Shown piece after piece: positions 51,881 to 60,386 of a stretch of DNA of 64,000 nucleotides. The position numbers and the translations under genes were made by a program. This stretch comes from Candidatus Hydrogenedentota bacterium. GTDB taxonomy: Bacteria > Hydrogenedentota > Hydrogenedentia > Hydrogenedentales > SLHB01. Under the pieces are notes generated by a model. That model made no database searches. It was given only the letters and a program-made list of their open reading frames with translations, and was not told the DNA's origin. Positions within the stretch are counted from its first letter, which is position 1; the number at the start of each line of letters is the position of its first letter. Location of the stretch: NCBI GenBank assembly GCA_013359265.1, contig JABWCD010000003.1, positions 248,001-312,000 of the forward strand, given 5' to 3'.

Positions 51881-53041
51881 CTACTCGCACAACTCAAACA
51901 CGCCCGCCGCGCCCATCCCGCCGCCGATGCACATGGTGACGACGCCGTACTTCACACCGCGTTTGCGCATTTCGTCGATGATTTGGACGGAGAGCTTCGC
52001 GCCGGAGCAGCCGAGCGGGTGCCCGAGCGCGATTGCGCCGCCGTTGACGTTGACCTTCTCCGGATCGAGCTTGAGTTCGCGCACGACCAACTTCACTACG
52101 GACGCAAAGGCTTCGTTAATCTCGAAGAGGCCGACCTCGCTGAGTTTGATACCCGCGATCTCGATGGCTTTTGGGATTGCAGTCAATTGCGCGGGGCCGA
52201 GGTACTTCGGCGAACCGGCAGCGACGTTGTAGCCGATGAGCTTTGCGAGCGGTTTCGCGCCGGTTTCTTTCAGACCCTTCTCGCTCATGAGCACGCAGGC
52301 CGCCGCGCCGTCGCTCATCTGACTCGAATTGCCGGCGGTGTGAAAACCGAGTTCCGGCGACGCCGCAAATGCGGGCTTCAACGCGAGCAACCCCTCCATC
52401 GTCGTATCGCGGCGCGGGCCTTCGTCAGTGTCAAACGTGATCGTTTTCCCGTTCACCGGCACTTGCAGCGGAACGATCTGGTCCTTGAACTTGCCGAGGT
52501 CGATTGCCGCGACGGCGCGCTGGTTGCTCATCAGCGCCCACTCGTCGAGTTCCTGGCGCGTCATCCTGAAATCGCGCGCGACGTTGTCGCCCGCGTTGCC
52601 CATCGCGATGTAAATCTCGGGATAGTTCTTCGTGAGGTAGGGATTCGGCGCAGGCCGGGCGCCGGGGCCGTGCACCATGCTCATGCTCTCCGCGCCGCCG
52701 CCGATCGCGATGTCGAACAGCCCGCTGCTGATTTTCGCCGCGGCGATGACCATCGCTTCGAGCCCGGACGAACAGAAGCGGTTAATGGTCAACGCGCTCG
52801 TCGTGTCCGGCATCCCCGCGCGCAACGCCGCGATCCGCGCCATGTTCATGCCCTGCGCCTGCTCCGGGATCGCGCAGCCGAGCACGACATCCTGCACCTG
52901 CTCCGGCTTGATGCCCGCGCGCTCGACCGCCGCCTTAATGACCTCCGCCGCCATATCGTCCGGACGGTAATTCACCAGCGTCCCGCGGTTCGCCTTGCCC
53001 ACCGCCGTCCGCGCACCGGATACCACGTATACATCGTTCAT
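51881..53041 (-). CDS. fadA: Thiolase (acetyl-CoA acyltransferase)
   Basis: 386 residues from ATG 53041, GGAGG at 8 nt. Catalytic Cys90 (NRFCSSGLEA), His341 (GHPLGCSG) and Cys371 (TMCIGGGMGA). Performs the last step of beta-oxidation, thiolytic cleavage of 3-ketoacyl-CoA. Lies downstream of the FadN-type enzyme on the same strand, but 539 nt away because of the GxxExxY cassette, so the pair was probably an operon before insertion. Confidence 0.93.
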   Translation of the reverse strand: MNDVYVVSGARTAVGKANRGTLVNYRPDDMAAEVIKAAVERAGIKPEQVQDVVLGCAIPEQAQGMNMARIAALRAGMPDTTSALTINRFCSSGLEAMVIAAAKISSGLFDIAIGGGAESMSMVHGPGARPAPNPYLTKNYPEIYIAMGNAGDNVARDFRMTRQELDEWALMSNQRAVAAIDLGKFKDQIVPLQVPVNGKTITFDTDEGPRRDTTMEGLLALKPAFAASPELGFHTAGNSSQMSDGAAACVLMSEKGLKETGAKPLAKLIGYNVAAGSPKYLGPAQLTAIPKAIEIAGIKLSEVGLFEINEAFASVVKLVVRELKLDPEKVNVNGGAIALGHPLGCSGAKLSVQIIDEMRKRGVKYGVVTMCIGGGMGAAGVFELCE

Positions 53042-53063
53042 CGCCATCACCTCCAAGATTTAG

Positions 53064-53579
53064 CCACGGAGACACGGAAAACACGGAGTAAAACCTGCCA
53101 CCGAAATCGCCGATCGCTTCAAATTGAGATTCGCTTCACGCCGTCCTTTAACAGCTTTTCATTAAGATTCAGCAGAAATCCTCGTTTGATACCCAAAAGC
53201 TTCAAGTAAGTAATCACCTGCGCCATATGAATATCATTAAGTTCCTCTACGGCTTTGAGTTCGAGAAGCAACTGCCCGTCCACAATGATATCCGCCTTAA
53301 AGCCGATTCCAAGGTCCCTGCCCTTGTAAACGACGTTAATCGGTACCTGGTTCTTCGCTGAAACACCCCGCTCTTCCAGTTCAATGAGCAGTGCGTGTTC
53401 ATATATTGTCTCGAAAAGCCCAGGCCCAAGCTCGGCGTGCGCGGCAATGGCTGCGCCGAGTACTCGTTCGATCAATTCATCGGACGCTTCAACTAGCGGT
53501 TGCTGCGTTTCCCTTTCCTTTCTGCATTTGAAGAAGTTCGTAGTGTTGTATCGCCTCCGTGCTCTCCGTGTCTCCGTGG
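53064..53579. mobile_element. GxxExxY cassette bounded by 15-nt inverted repeats
   Basis: CCACGGAGACACGGA at 53064-53078 and its perfect complement TCCGTGTCTCCGTGG at 53565-53579 delimit 516 bp. Inside is one gene of the GxxExxY family. The unit fills almost the whole gap between fadB/fadN and fadA. No transposase is encoded, so it would have to be mobilised in trans or by another route. Confidence 0.75.
53119..53475 (-). CDS. GxxExxY family protein
   Basis: 118 residues from TTG 53475; the frame remains open further upstream without a good start, so the true N-terminus may be longer by about 20 residues (a PLVEASDELIERVLG leader fits the family). Family motif GLFETIYE, then FKADIIVDGQLLLELKAVEEL, where the D...ELK arrangement is of PD-(D/E)XK nuclease type. 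It may be a nuclease-fold protein. Sits alone in the repeat-bounded cassette between fadA and the FadN-like gene, transcribed in their direction. Confidence 0.8.
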   Translation of the reverse strand: MIERVLGAAIAAHAELGPGLFETIYEHALLIELEERGVSAKNQVPINVVYKGRDLGIGFKADIIVDGQLLLELKAVEELNDIHMAQVITYLKLLGIKRGFLLNLNEKLLKDGVKRISI

Positions 53580-53580
53580 T

Positions 53581-55980
53581 TCAATTTCTTAGCGGCTTGC
53601 CTGTTGTCAGCATGGCCTGAATCCGTTGCTGCGTTTTTTCCGTGCCGACCAGGCTCAGGAATGCTTCGCGTTCAAGATCGAGAACATCCTGTTCGGTGAT
53701 TTTCGTTCCCGGGGCGCGGTCGCCGCCGGTGAGGATGTGCGCGATCTTCTCGGCGATGAGTACATCGTGGTCGCTCGCAAAGCCGCCGAGTTTGAATCCG
53801 TAGAGCGCCACGCGGAAGGCCGCGCGCATGGGTTCGCCGAAGGCGACGAGCGACGCAGGCTTCGGCGGGCGGTAACCCATCTTGTTCAGGCCGAGGCACA
53901 CGTCCTTCGCGCGCTTGATTTGCTGGTCGAAACTCGCAACGATCGGGTTGTCGTCGGTCAGGTAGCCCAACTCGACGTATTCGCCGCCGCTCGTGCTCAC
54001 CTTCGCGGTCGCAATGTTCTCGAACGCGCGGCGCAGGTACGGCAGCGGATCGGTGTCCTCGACTCCCGCGGGTAAATACGCCAGCGCGCGCCGCAGCATT
54101 TCCTTGCACCCGCCGCCGCCGGGCACCAGCCCAACGCCGACCTCCACCAGCCCGCCGTAGGTCTCGCCCGCGATGACCGCCTTCGCCGTGTGTTGGCAGA
54201 TTTCCGTGCCGCCGCCGAGCGTGTAGTGGTGCGGCGCGGACACGACCGGCTTGCGGCAGAACCGCATCGCCTGGTTGATCTGCTGGAACCCGTTCACCGC
54301 CTCGTCGATCGCTTTCCAGTTTTCCTGCATCGCTTCGCCGAGCACCACGAAGATGTTCGCGCCCGCGCAGAAATGCGGCCCCTGGTTCCCAACAACCATG
54401 CCCTCGAACGTGCCCTCGTTCAACAGGTTCACGCCGTCCTGCAATATCAATCCGAGGTCCGTGTCGATCGCGTTCATCTTGGTATGAAACTCGGCGCAGA
54501 GGATGCCGTCGCCGAGATCGATGAGGCTCGCGCTCTCGTTTTCCTTCACCACGCCACCGGAGGCTTTCACGCTCGCGAGCGAAATCTCGTTCGGATTCCT
54601 CGGCACCGATTTGTACGACTTCGACGCGAGATCGAAATAGAGCTGTTTGCCGTTCTCACGTTTGTAGAACGACTTCGCGCCGGCGGACTTCATCGCCGCG
54701 ACGATCGGCGGCAACTTCAGGCCGTCCTTCTCCATGCGCGCGCAGACCTCGTCGAAGCCGAGCACGTCCCACGACTCGAAAATGCCGATCTCCCACGCGA
54801 AGCCCCACCTCACGGCGTTATCGATATTCACGATGTCGTCCGCAATCTCGGGAATGCGGTTCGCCGCGTAGATGGCAGTGTTCGCAAAACACTTCCAGGC
54901 AAATACGGCGCCCTTGTCCGTGCCGTTGTTCATAATCTTGATCTTCTCTTCGATCGTCTCCGCGTTGCGCACCGCGCCGGTGCACTCAAAACGCGGCTTG
55001 ATTGGCGCGCGGTATTCGAGCGTGTTCAGGTCGAGGCCAAGAATAATGCGCTTGCCCTTCTCGTCCTTCTCCTTCGTCGCCTTGTAGAACCCGCTGCCGG
55101 ACTTCGCGCCCAGCAGGCCCTTCTCGACCATCTTCTTCAACCACTCCGGCGCCACCATCAGGTCGAGCCGCTCGTCATTAGGACAATTGTTCGCGACGTT
55201 TCCCAGCACGTTGAGATAGGTGTCGAGTCCCACGAGATCGAAGGTGCGGAACGTCGCCGACGACGCGTGCCCCACCGCCGGGCCCGTGACCGCGTCGACT
55301 TCCTCAACGGAAAGCCCGTCCTTCGTCATCTCGTGCACAATGTACTGGCAGCCAAACGTGAGGATGCGGTTCGCAATGAAATTCGGCGTGTCCTTCGCGT
55401 ACACCACGCCCTTGCCCAGTACGTTTTCAAAGAAATCCGCCATGAACGCGATGACCGCTTTGTCCGTGCCCGGATGCGGAATGATCTCGAGCAGCTTCAG
55501 GTACCGCGGCGGATTGAAAAAGTGAGTGCCGAAGAAATGCTTCTTGAAATCGTCGTCCATCCCGTCAAGCATCGAGGCAATCGGAATGCCGCTTGTGTTC
55601 GTTGTAGTGATCGTCCCCGGCCTGCGGTGCTTCTTCACCTGCTCGAAGACCTTCTTCTTGATGGCCAGGTCTTCCTTCACCACCTCGATGATCCAGTCCG
55701 CCTCCGCCACGCGGTGCATGTCGTCCTCGAAGTTTCCCGTCTCGATGAGTTCGAGCACGCCCTTCGAATAAATCGGCGACGGCTTGATCTTCAGCAGATT
55801 CGCCTTGCTCCCGTCCGCAATCGAGTTCCGCTTCTTTCGATTCGCCTTGTCTTTTTCATCGAGGTTCGGCGGCACGATATCCAGCATCACGCTCGGAATC
55901 CCGCAATTCGCCAGGTGCGCCGAAATCGCGCCCCCCATCACCCCCGACCCCAACACCGCGACCCGCCGTATGTCCCTCAT
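53581..55980 (-). CDS. 3-hydroxyacyl-CoA dehydrogenase/enoyl-CoA hydratase (FadN type)
   Basis: 799 residues from ATG 55980 with GGAGGT 5 nt upstream. N-terminal NAD-binding Rossmann domain (VAVLGSGVMGGAISAH), dehydrogenase signature (HFFNPPRYLKLLEIIPHP), C-terminal dehydrogenase helices, then a crotonase domain near 500-690 (GNQGPHFCAGANIFV, HYTLGGGTEICQH). This order (dehydrogenase first) is that of B. subtilis FadN, the reverse of E. coli FadB. It carries out the hydration and oxidation steps of beta-oxidation and was probably in operon with fadA. Confidence 0.9.
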   Translation of the reverse strand: MRDIRRVAVLGSGVMGGAISAHLANCGIPSVMLDIVPPNLDEKDKANRKKRNSIADGSKANLLKIKPSPIYSKGVLELIETGNFEDDMHRVAEADWIIEVVKEDLAIKKKVFEQVKKHRRPGTITTTNTSGIPIASMLDGMDDDFKKHFFGTHFFNPPRYLKLLEIIPHPGTDKAVIAFMADFFENVLGKGVVYAKDTPNFIANRILTFGCQYIVHEMTKDGLSVEEVDAVTGPAVGHASSATFRTFDLVGLDTYLNVLGNVANNCPNDERLDLMVAPEWLKKMVEKGLLGAKSGSGFYKATKEKDEKGKRIILGLDLNTLEYRAPIKPRFECTGAVRNAETIEEKIKIMNNGTDKGAVFAWKCFANTAIYAANRIPEIADDIVNIDNAVRWGFAWEIGIFESWDVLGFDEVCARMEKDGLKLPPIVAAMKSAGAKSFYKRENGKQLYFDLASKSYKSVPRNPNEISLASVKASGGVVKENESASLIDLGDGILCAEFHTKMNAIDTDLGLILQDGVNLLNEGTFEGMVVGNQGPHFCAGANIFVVLGEAMQENWKAIDEAVNGFQQINQAMRFCRKPVVSAPHHYTLGGGTEICQHTAKAVIAGETYGGLVEVGVGLVPGGGGCKEMLRRALAYLPAGVEDTDPLPYLRRAFENIATAKVSTSGGEYVELGYLTDDNPIVASFDQQIKRAKDVCLGLNKMGYRPPKPASLVAFGEPMRAAFRVALYGFKLGGFASDHDVLIAEKIAHILTGGDRAPGTKITEQDVLDLEREAFLSLVGTEKTQQRIQAMLTTGKPLRN

Positions 55981-56312
55981 ATACACCTCCAACCGCTGCA
56001 CGCGTTCGCGCACCCCGCGCGAACACGCCAAACGCACACAAATATCCCTAACACATAAATATACCCGATCGCCCGGTCTCGCAGACCTACCGATAGGTAT
56101 AGTCAAACTCGACCACTAAAGCAAATCTGCCATTCGAGTGATCCAGTACCATCGGATCATGATGGGAGGTCTGTAGGGACTGCGTCTCGCCCTTCCAAAC
56201 CACCGATTGAACGGCACTGGACACCCTTGCCTTCTGGAATTACAACAATCTCTGATCGGCTCTTCCCTAATTGGCCATCTATGAGACAAAATTGCGCTGA
56301 GGAGCATAAGCT
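55981..56312. other. 332-bp divergent intergenic region
   Basis: No gene visible. GC content falls sharply across it from the fad operon toward the AT-richer island. The last 20 nt contain GAGGAG for the gene at 56313. No clear promoter hexamers on the plus strand were identified. Confidence 0.4.
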
Positions 56313-57737
56313 ATGCGATCATTCAAATGGGTTCTGGTTTTTGTATCCATATTCGTCTCGGCGGTGGCGCAGGAACCAGCGACAAGATTTCCGCTTAAAT
56401 TAATCCTCGTAAGTAACCTCGATTCAAAGCGTACGCCCGAGTACTTGGATTTTCTGTCGCAACAATTTTTAAGCGTAGAGTCGATCGGTCGGCATGCATT
56501 CAAGTTGTCCGATGCCAAGCGCGCGGATGTCGTTCTCCTGGACTGGCCACAAGGGGAAGAAGAATTTCCTCCCGAATACTCGCCGCTAGGTAAACATGGC
56601 GAAATATCCGTACCGGTAGTGCTCTTGGGTAGTGCAAGTCTTCAACATGCGGTCGCCGCGGATACACTTGGCGGCTACGGTTGCACATGTTTATATCCGT
56701 TTGCGTTTCATATGCGCGACCACGACGTCTTTAAGACACCGCTTCCGATCGACATGTCAAAGATGGAAACGATACCTCTATACGAAGATTGGAAGGGACA
56801 GGAGAAAGATTTGGGGGATTTACTTAAGCCAGACGGCACCATTGCTGTACTCAAACTTGCTCAGGAAAATACAGCTGGGGCCAGGCCGGTTCGCCGCGGT
56901 ATTCCCGGGCCAGGCGTCACGATTCAACGCCCGGATGGACAACCCTCGGTCAATTCTTATGAAGCCGGTTGGTGTACCGCGCCCTATCAGTTTGAACAGG
57001 CGCCTGATGTGGAAGTGATGTCCGGCGGTATTAACAGTAAAACGCCCTATCATGGTGCCCTTTGGCGTCAGGGCAATCTAATGCATTTCGGATTTCATCA
57101 GACTCCGCCGCAGCTCAATGACGCCGGAAAGGCATTACTCATAAACTCGATTGTTTATATTAGTGGCTTTACCGAAGACCGCCCCATAGCGATTGCTTCC
57201 TCAATTTTCAAAGACGATCAAGCCCCGCAACTGCGTCAACGCGTGGCATCGATACTTCGCATGCCTGAACTCGACACAAAACAATGCTTGGAAATATTTC
57301 ACGAATCACTTAGTCCCGCGCTTGCATCAATGGACAAACCGGCCCTAGTGGCGTGGTACGAAGCGAACCGGCCATTTCTTTATGCAGAAATAGACGGCCA
57401 TCTTGCACTCGATAATAATGCGCAAGAGCTAGGCGTACCCATTGATTCAATGGAATTCATTCCGCGAAACATAGACGCAATTAAAGTGGGAGCAGACGGC
57501 GAGCAACGTGCACGACAACTTCTGGCCCACTATGTACACAATGCACTGGATGCATCTGCAACCGCGGCTCAATGGGCCTCGTGGTGGGAAACAAACCGAG
57601 ATTTTGTTTTCTTTAGTGACTGCGGTGGATACCAGTGGTACATCGATTCGCTCGCGTCAAAGAGAAATGTTCCGACCGCAACGCTCCGTGGATCATTGCG
57701 TGCGTCACGGCCTGCGCCCGGCACGACTAAGCAATGA
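56313..57737 (+). CDS. Secreted hypothetical protein of an AT-rich island
   Basis: 474 residues from ATG 56313 after GAGGAG. Signal peptide (WVLVFVSIFVSAVAQ). Two regions: residues 25-290 contain VVLLDWPQGEEEFPPEYSP, VPVVLLGSASLQHAV, YEAGWCTAPYQFEQAPDVEV and GALWRQGNLMHFGFHQTPPQ, features that recall ThuA/GATase-like proteins of Planctomycetota. Residues 300-474 are helical and polar. Codon composition is clearly less GC-rich than the flanking fad genes. The stop overlaps the next gene (ATGA). Function unknown. Confidence 0.6.
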   Translation: MRSFKWVLVFVSIFVSAVAQEPATRFPLKLILVSNLDSKRTPEYLDFLSQQFLSVESIGRHAFKLSDAKRADVVLLDWPQGEEEFPPEYSPLGKHGEISVPVVLLGSASLQHAVAADTLGGYGCTCLYPFAFHMRDHDVFKTPLPIDMSKMETIPLYEDWKGQEKDLGDLLKPDGTIAVLKLAQENTAGARPVRRGIPGPGVTIQRPDGQPSVNSYEAGWCTAPYQFEQAPDVEVMSGGINSKTPYHGALWRQGNLMHFGFHQTPPQLNDAGKALLINSIVYISGFTEDRPIAIASSIFKDDQAPQLRQRVASILRMPELDTKQCLEIFHESLSPALASMDKPALVAWYEANRPFLYAEIDGHLALDNNAQELGVPIDSMEFIPRNIDAIKVGADGEQRARQLLAHYVHNALDASATAAQWASWWETNRDFVFFSDCGGYQWYIDSLASKRNVPTATLRGSLRASRPAPGTTKQ

Positions 57738-58222
57738 TTCGCTACTATTTACTACTGTCTGGAATGATTTGCACTAGTTTGCTGACCGGTTGTGCAGCTC
57801 TACAAGGCGAAACCCCAAAATCAGACGCTGCGAATCAGCGAGTCCGTATCGACTCAATTGAAATAATCCCATCGCCAATAAACATTTCAAATGACTTTAG
57901 CGTGACAGTCAAACTTGTACTCGCTCCGGGACTGAAAATTAGTGTCGATACGTCCGAACCAATTTCCACTACCGCAAATTCGGGGATTAACGGCCTTGAA
58001 TTGGAAAACGCTACGGCTACAAGCGCAGTCATTATAGAACGCGATGAAGATGAGCCTCAGACGGTTTCATTTCGGCAATCATTCAGGCTAGACGGACAAA
58101 TCGACCGCGAAGTTCGCGATCTTGCCGTGCACGTCAAGTGTCAGGTCTGCAGTTTTGATATTTGTTATCCGTCAGTGGAATTAGTCCAGCGCAAACAAGT
58201 TCGCATTGTGCGACCCAACTGA
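57734..58222 (+). CDS. Lipoprotein with DsbD-N-like CxxC...C segment
   Basis: 162 residues. Lipobox LLTGC puts the lipid on Cys20. The mature beta-rich region ends with VKCQVCSFDICYPSVELV, resembling the CxxC...CYPP element of DsbD-alpha/thiol-disulfide interchange domains, though the spacing is not identical. Coupled to 56313-57737 by an ATGA overlap. The pair may act together on the cell surface; redox function is inferred. Confidence 0.6.
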   Translation: MIRYYLLLSGMICTSLLTGCAALQGETPKSDAANQRVRIDSIEIIPSPINISNDFSVTVKLVLAPGLKISVDTSEPISTTANSGINGLELENATATSAVIIERDEDEPQTVSFRQSFRLDGQIDREVRDLAVHVKCQVCSFDICYPSVELVQRKQVRIVRPN

Positions 58223-58422
58223 GTTCCACTACTTCTTTTCTCGTCCAATGTCGGCGGCGCTGAAGCCCTAGCGGCGAATCACATCACCGGAAGCCAAGCA
58301 TCGCAGCCCAATAATCGCATATAAGGGCCTCGTGCCGCGGTACGCACACCCGTGACGGTCACGATTCAAAAGAAATTCCGACCATGCTATCCTTAGACCA
58401 GCAGGCATATCGAGGAAATGAC

Positions 58423-58668
58423 ATGATCAAGTTGCCGTATTCACTCGTAATTGAAGCCACGGATGAGGACGATTTCTTTGGTTTCTATTCGCCCGATCTT
58501 GAAGGCTTCGCGGGCATAGGCCACTCCATAGAAGATTGTGTATTTCGCGCCCGGGCGGGAATGGCCGAACACGTACAAATTATGCGCGAGCAGGGACAGC
58601 AAGTGCCCGATCAAAATTCAAATCCAACGATTTTGATTCAGAACCAACCCGCGATGGCACTCCATTAA
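58423..58668 (+). CDS. HicB-like antitoxin-type protein
   Basis: 81 residues from ATG 58423 with GAGG 7 nt upstream. SLVIEATDEDDFFGFYSPDLEGFAGIG and SIEDCVFRARAGMAEHV match the partial RNase H-like fold of HicB antitoxins. The usual DNA-binding HTH or RHH C-terminus is not obvious. No HicA toxin is adjacent. Confidence 0.75.
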   Translation: MIKLPYSLVIEATDEDDFFGFYSPDLEGFAGIGHSIEDCVFRARAGMAEHVQIMREQGQQVPDQNSNPTILIQNQPAMALH

Positions 58669-58694
58669 TAACGCTCATAATGAGGTGATTATAG

Positions 58695-58868
58695 ATGAAA
58701 ACGAAGAGACTTGATTGCGTAGAAATGAAACGCGAAGGCTCAAAGCGCATCTATGACGCCCTGAAGGGCAAATCACGGGACGAGCAGGTCGAGTACTGGC
58801 GCAAGAAAAACATCAAACTGCGCCCACGAAAATCGTCGGCGCAGTTGCAGGATACCGATCCCAAATAG
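58695..58868 (+). CDS. Small protein of the YgiT-partner type (57 aa)
   Basis: 57 residues from ATG 58695 behind GAGGTG at 8 nt. CVEMKREGSKRIYDALKGKS and DEQVEYWRKKN are the hallmark of a small, charged family commonly found immediately upstream of YgiT-like genes. It is basic and may be a toxin or an accessory. Followed 62 nt later by a YgiT-like gene. Confidence 0.7.
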   Translation: MKTKRLDCVEMKREGSKRIYDALKGKSRDEQVEYWRKKNIKLRPRKSSAQLQDTDPK

Positions 58869-58930
58869 GATTCGAGTTATATCAACTCAACGATGTACAC
58901 AGGCCGTTATTTGTGAGGTACAGGAGTCTG

Positions 58931-59188
58931 ATGAATTATCCTCAAGAAAGGCTGGTCAAGCGGTCCGTAACCTATACTTTGCACCATCGGGGCTGTTTTT
59001 ACATCGTCGAGAATGTGCCTGCGCGCGTAGACGTGGAGACGGGCGAGGAATATTTCGCGCCCGAAACAGTGGAACGACTTCAAGAAGCCATTCTGAGCGG
59101 TATGCCGCCGCACCATACCGTCGAGACCCCTGTTTACCAGTTCGATGAGCAGTCCATGGCGCACGCGGCGGGTTCGGTGTCGTCATAG
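58931..59188 (+). CDS. YgiT/MqsA-like protein without zinc ligands
   Basis: 85 residues from ATG 58931 (GGAG 4 nt upstream). It aligns with the YgiT N-terminal domain: LVKRSVTYTLHHRGCFYIVEN and VPARVDVETGEEYFAPETVERL. The two CxxC pairs of MqsA are missing: the first is replaced by an N-terminal leader, the second by DVETGEEYF. No HTH is visible. Likely an antitoxin-type or regulatory partner of the 57-aa protein. Confidence 0.7.
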   Translation: MNYPQERLVKRSVTYTLHHRGCFYIVENVPARVDVETGEEYFAPETVERLQEAILSGMPPHHTVETPVYQFDEQSMAHAAGSVSS

Positions 59189-59309
59189 GTTTTTCCCCGC
59201 GAAAATGAAACGCCAGCAGTCCCCTCGGCCGAAGCCTTTGGCGAGCACTGGCTGGTAAGTTGACTAAATTGTATCGTGAATTTCTTGTCCTGTCACAGAC
59301 AATCGCCTA

Positions 59310-60191
59310 CTAGTTCTTCTCATCCAAATTCGCCTTCATCTCCTCATCCGTCGGCGTCGTTGTCACGACGCCCTCCGCCGGCACATCCAACTTCGCCGTC
59401 CAGACGATCGCGTTAAGTACAATCTTGCGGAAGTTGTCGTCTTTCCAGTTGCGGTGGAAGTGGGCTCCGGTGAAGCCGAAGCCGCGGCCGCCATTGGGTC
59501 GCTCGATGGCCCAGGCCACGTGCTGAGGTTCCTTGTTCTCGATGGCCTTGCGCACGTGTGGGTTGCCGCTGTGCGGGCCGTCGGGCCGCGTAAGCGTGTC
59601 GGGGCCGGGCAACGCGGTGAGGATGGGCGTGACGTTCTTCATGCCCTCGGGGAAGCGCATGTGGTAGTACCACTCGTCGTTGATCGTGAACGGCGCGACG
59701 CCCGTGCAGATCGGGTGGTCCGGGAATTTGTCGAAGGTGGCCGTCCAATGCGGGTTCACGGACCAGTCCTTCTCGAAGTATCCACCGATCCACTCGACAA
59801 ACTTCTTGCCGCTCGGGTCCGCCGGCACTTCGACGGCGTAGTGAATGCACACCACGCCCACGCCCTTGTCCACGAGGCCTTGCACGAAGTCCAGATGCGG
59901 GTTCACGTAATGCCCGTCCCCGCCGTCGCAATACATCACCACCGACGACGCGCCATCGAAAATCTTCGCATCCTTCGGCCAGCCGTACCAGGTCACCTGC
60001 GCGTCCACGCTTGGCATGGCTTCCATCAGCTTCTTCGCCAGCAACATGCAGCCCGCGCGGTGTTCGTGGTCACCGGGGGCGTGGCTCGGGTTGCCGGCGA
60101 TGAACAGGATTTTGGTCTTGCCTTCCGCGGCGCCGGCCGCAACAACGAGCGTGGTGGCAAGTCCGAGTGAAGTCAGCAGTCGCAGTATCAT
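59310..60191 (-). CDS. Secreted ThuA-domain protein
   Basis: 293 residues with a signal peptide (LLTSLGLATTLVVAAGAA). ThuA fold: ILFIAGNPSHAPGDHEHRAG, VVMYCDGGDGHYV, GVVCIHYAVEVPA, GFTGAHFHRNWKDDNFRKI. ThuA is a trehalose-utilisation/GATase-like domain; in Planctomycetota such proteins are abundant and of unsettled activity. No operon partner. ATG 60191. Confidence 0.85.
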   Translation of the reverse strand: MILRLLTSLGLATTLVVAAGAAEGKTKILFIAGNPSHAPGDHEHRAGCMLLAKKLMEAMPSVDAQVTWYGWPKDAKIFDGASSVVMYCDGGDGHYVNPHLDFVQGLVDKGVGVVCIHYAVEVPADPSGKKFVEWIGGYFEKDWSVNPHWTATFDKFPDHPICTGVAPFTINDEWYYHMRFPEGMKNVTPILTALPGPDTLTRPDGPHSGNPHVRKAIENKEPQHVAWAIERPNGGRGFGFTGAHFHRNWKDDNFRKIVLNAIVWTAKLDVPAEGVVTTTPTDEEMKANLDEKN

Positions 60192-60386
60192 GGTGTGTCC
60201 CTCGCGTCAGGTGCGCTGTCCTACGAAATGGTGCGATAGCCTGGCCCAAGCAGGCCGTGCTATCTTAGGGATGCGGCGGCGCACACGTCAATGTGGGGTG
60301 CGGACGCGTTGGCCGCCGGCCCGGCGCATGTCAGGAACCACATTTTGCTTCGGATCGGTATCGGCCGTAATGGGAGCGTCATCGCC

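Noticed and set aside
54190-56058. Long plus-strand open frame opposite the FadN-type gene
   Set aside because: Arg/Val/His-rich antisense of a well-conserved enzyme; no ribosome site or domain.
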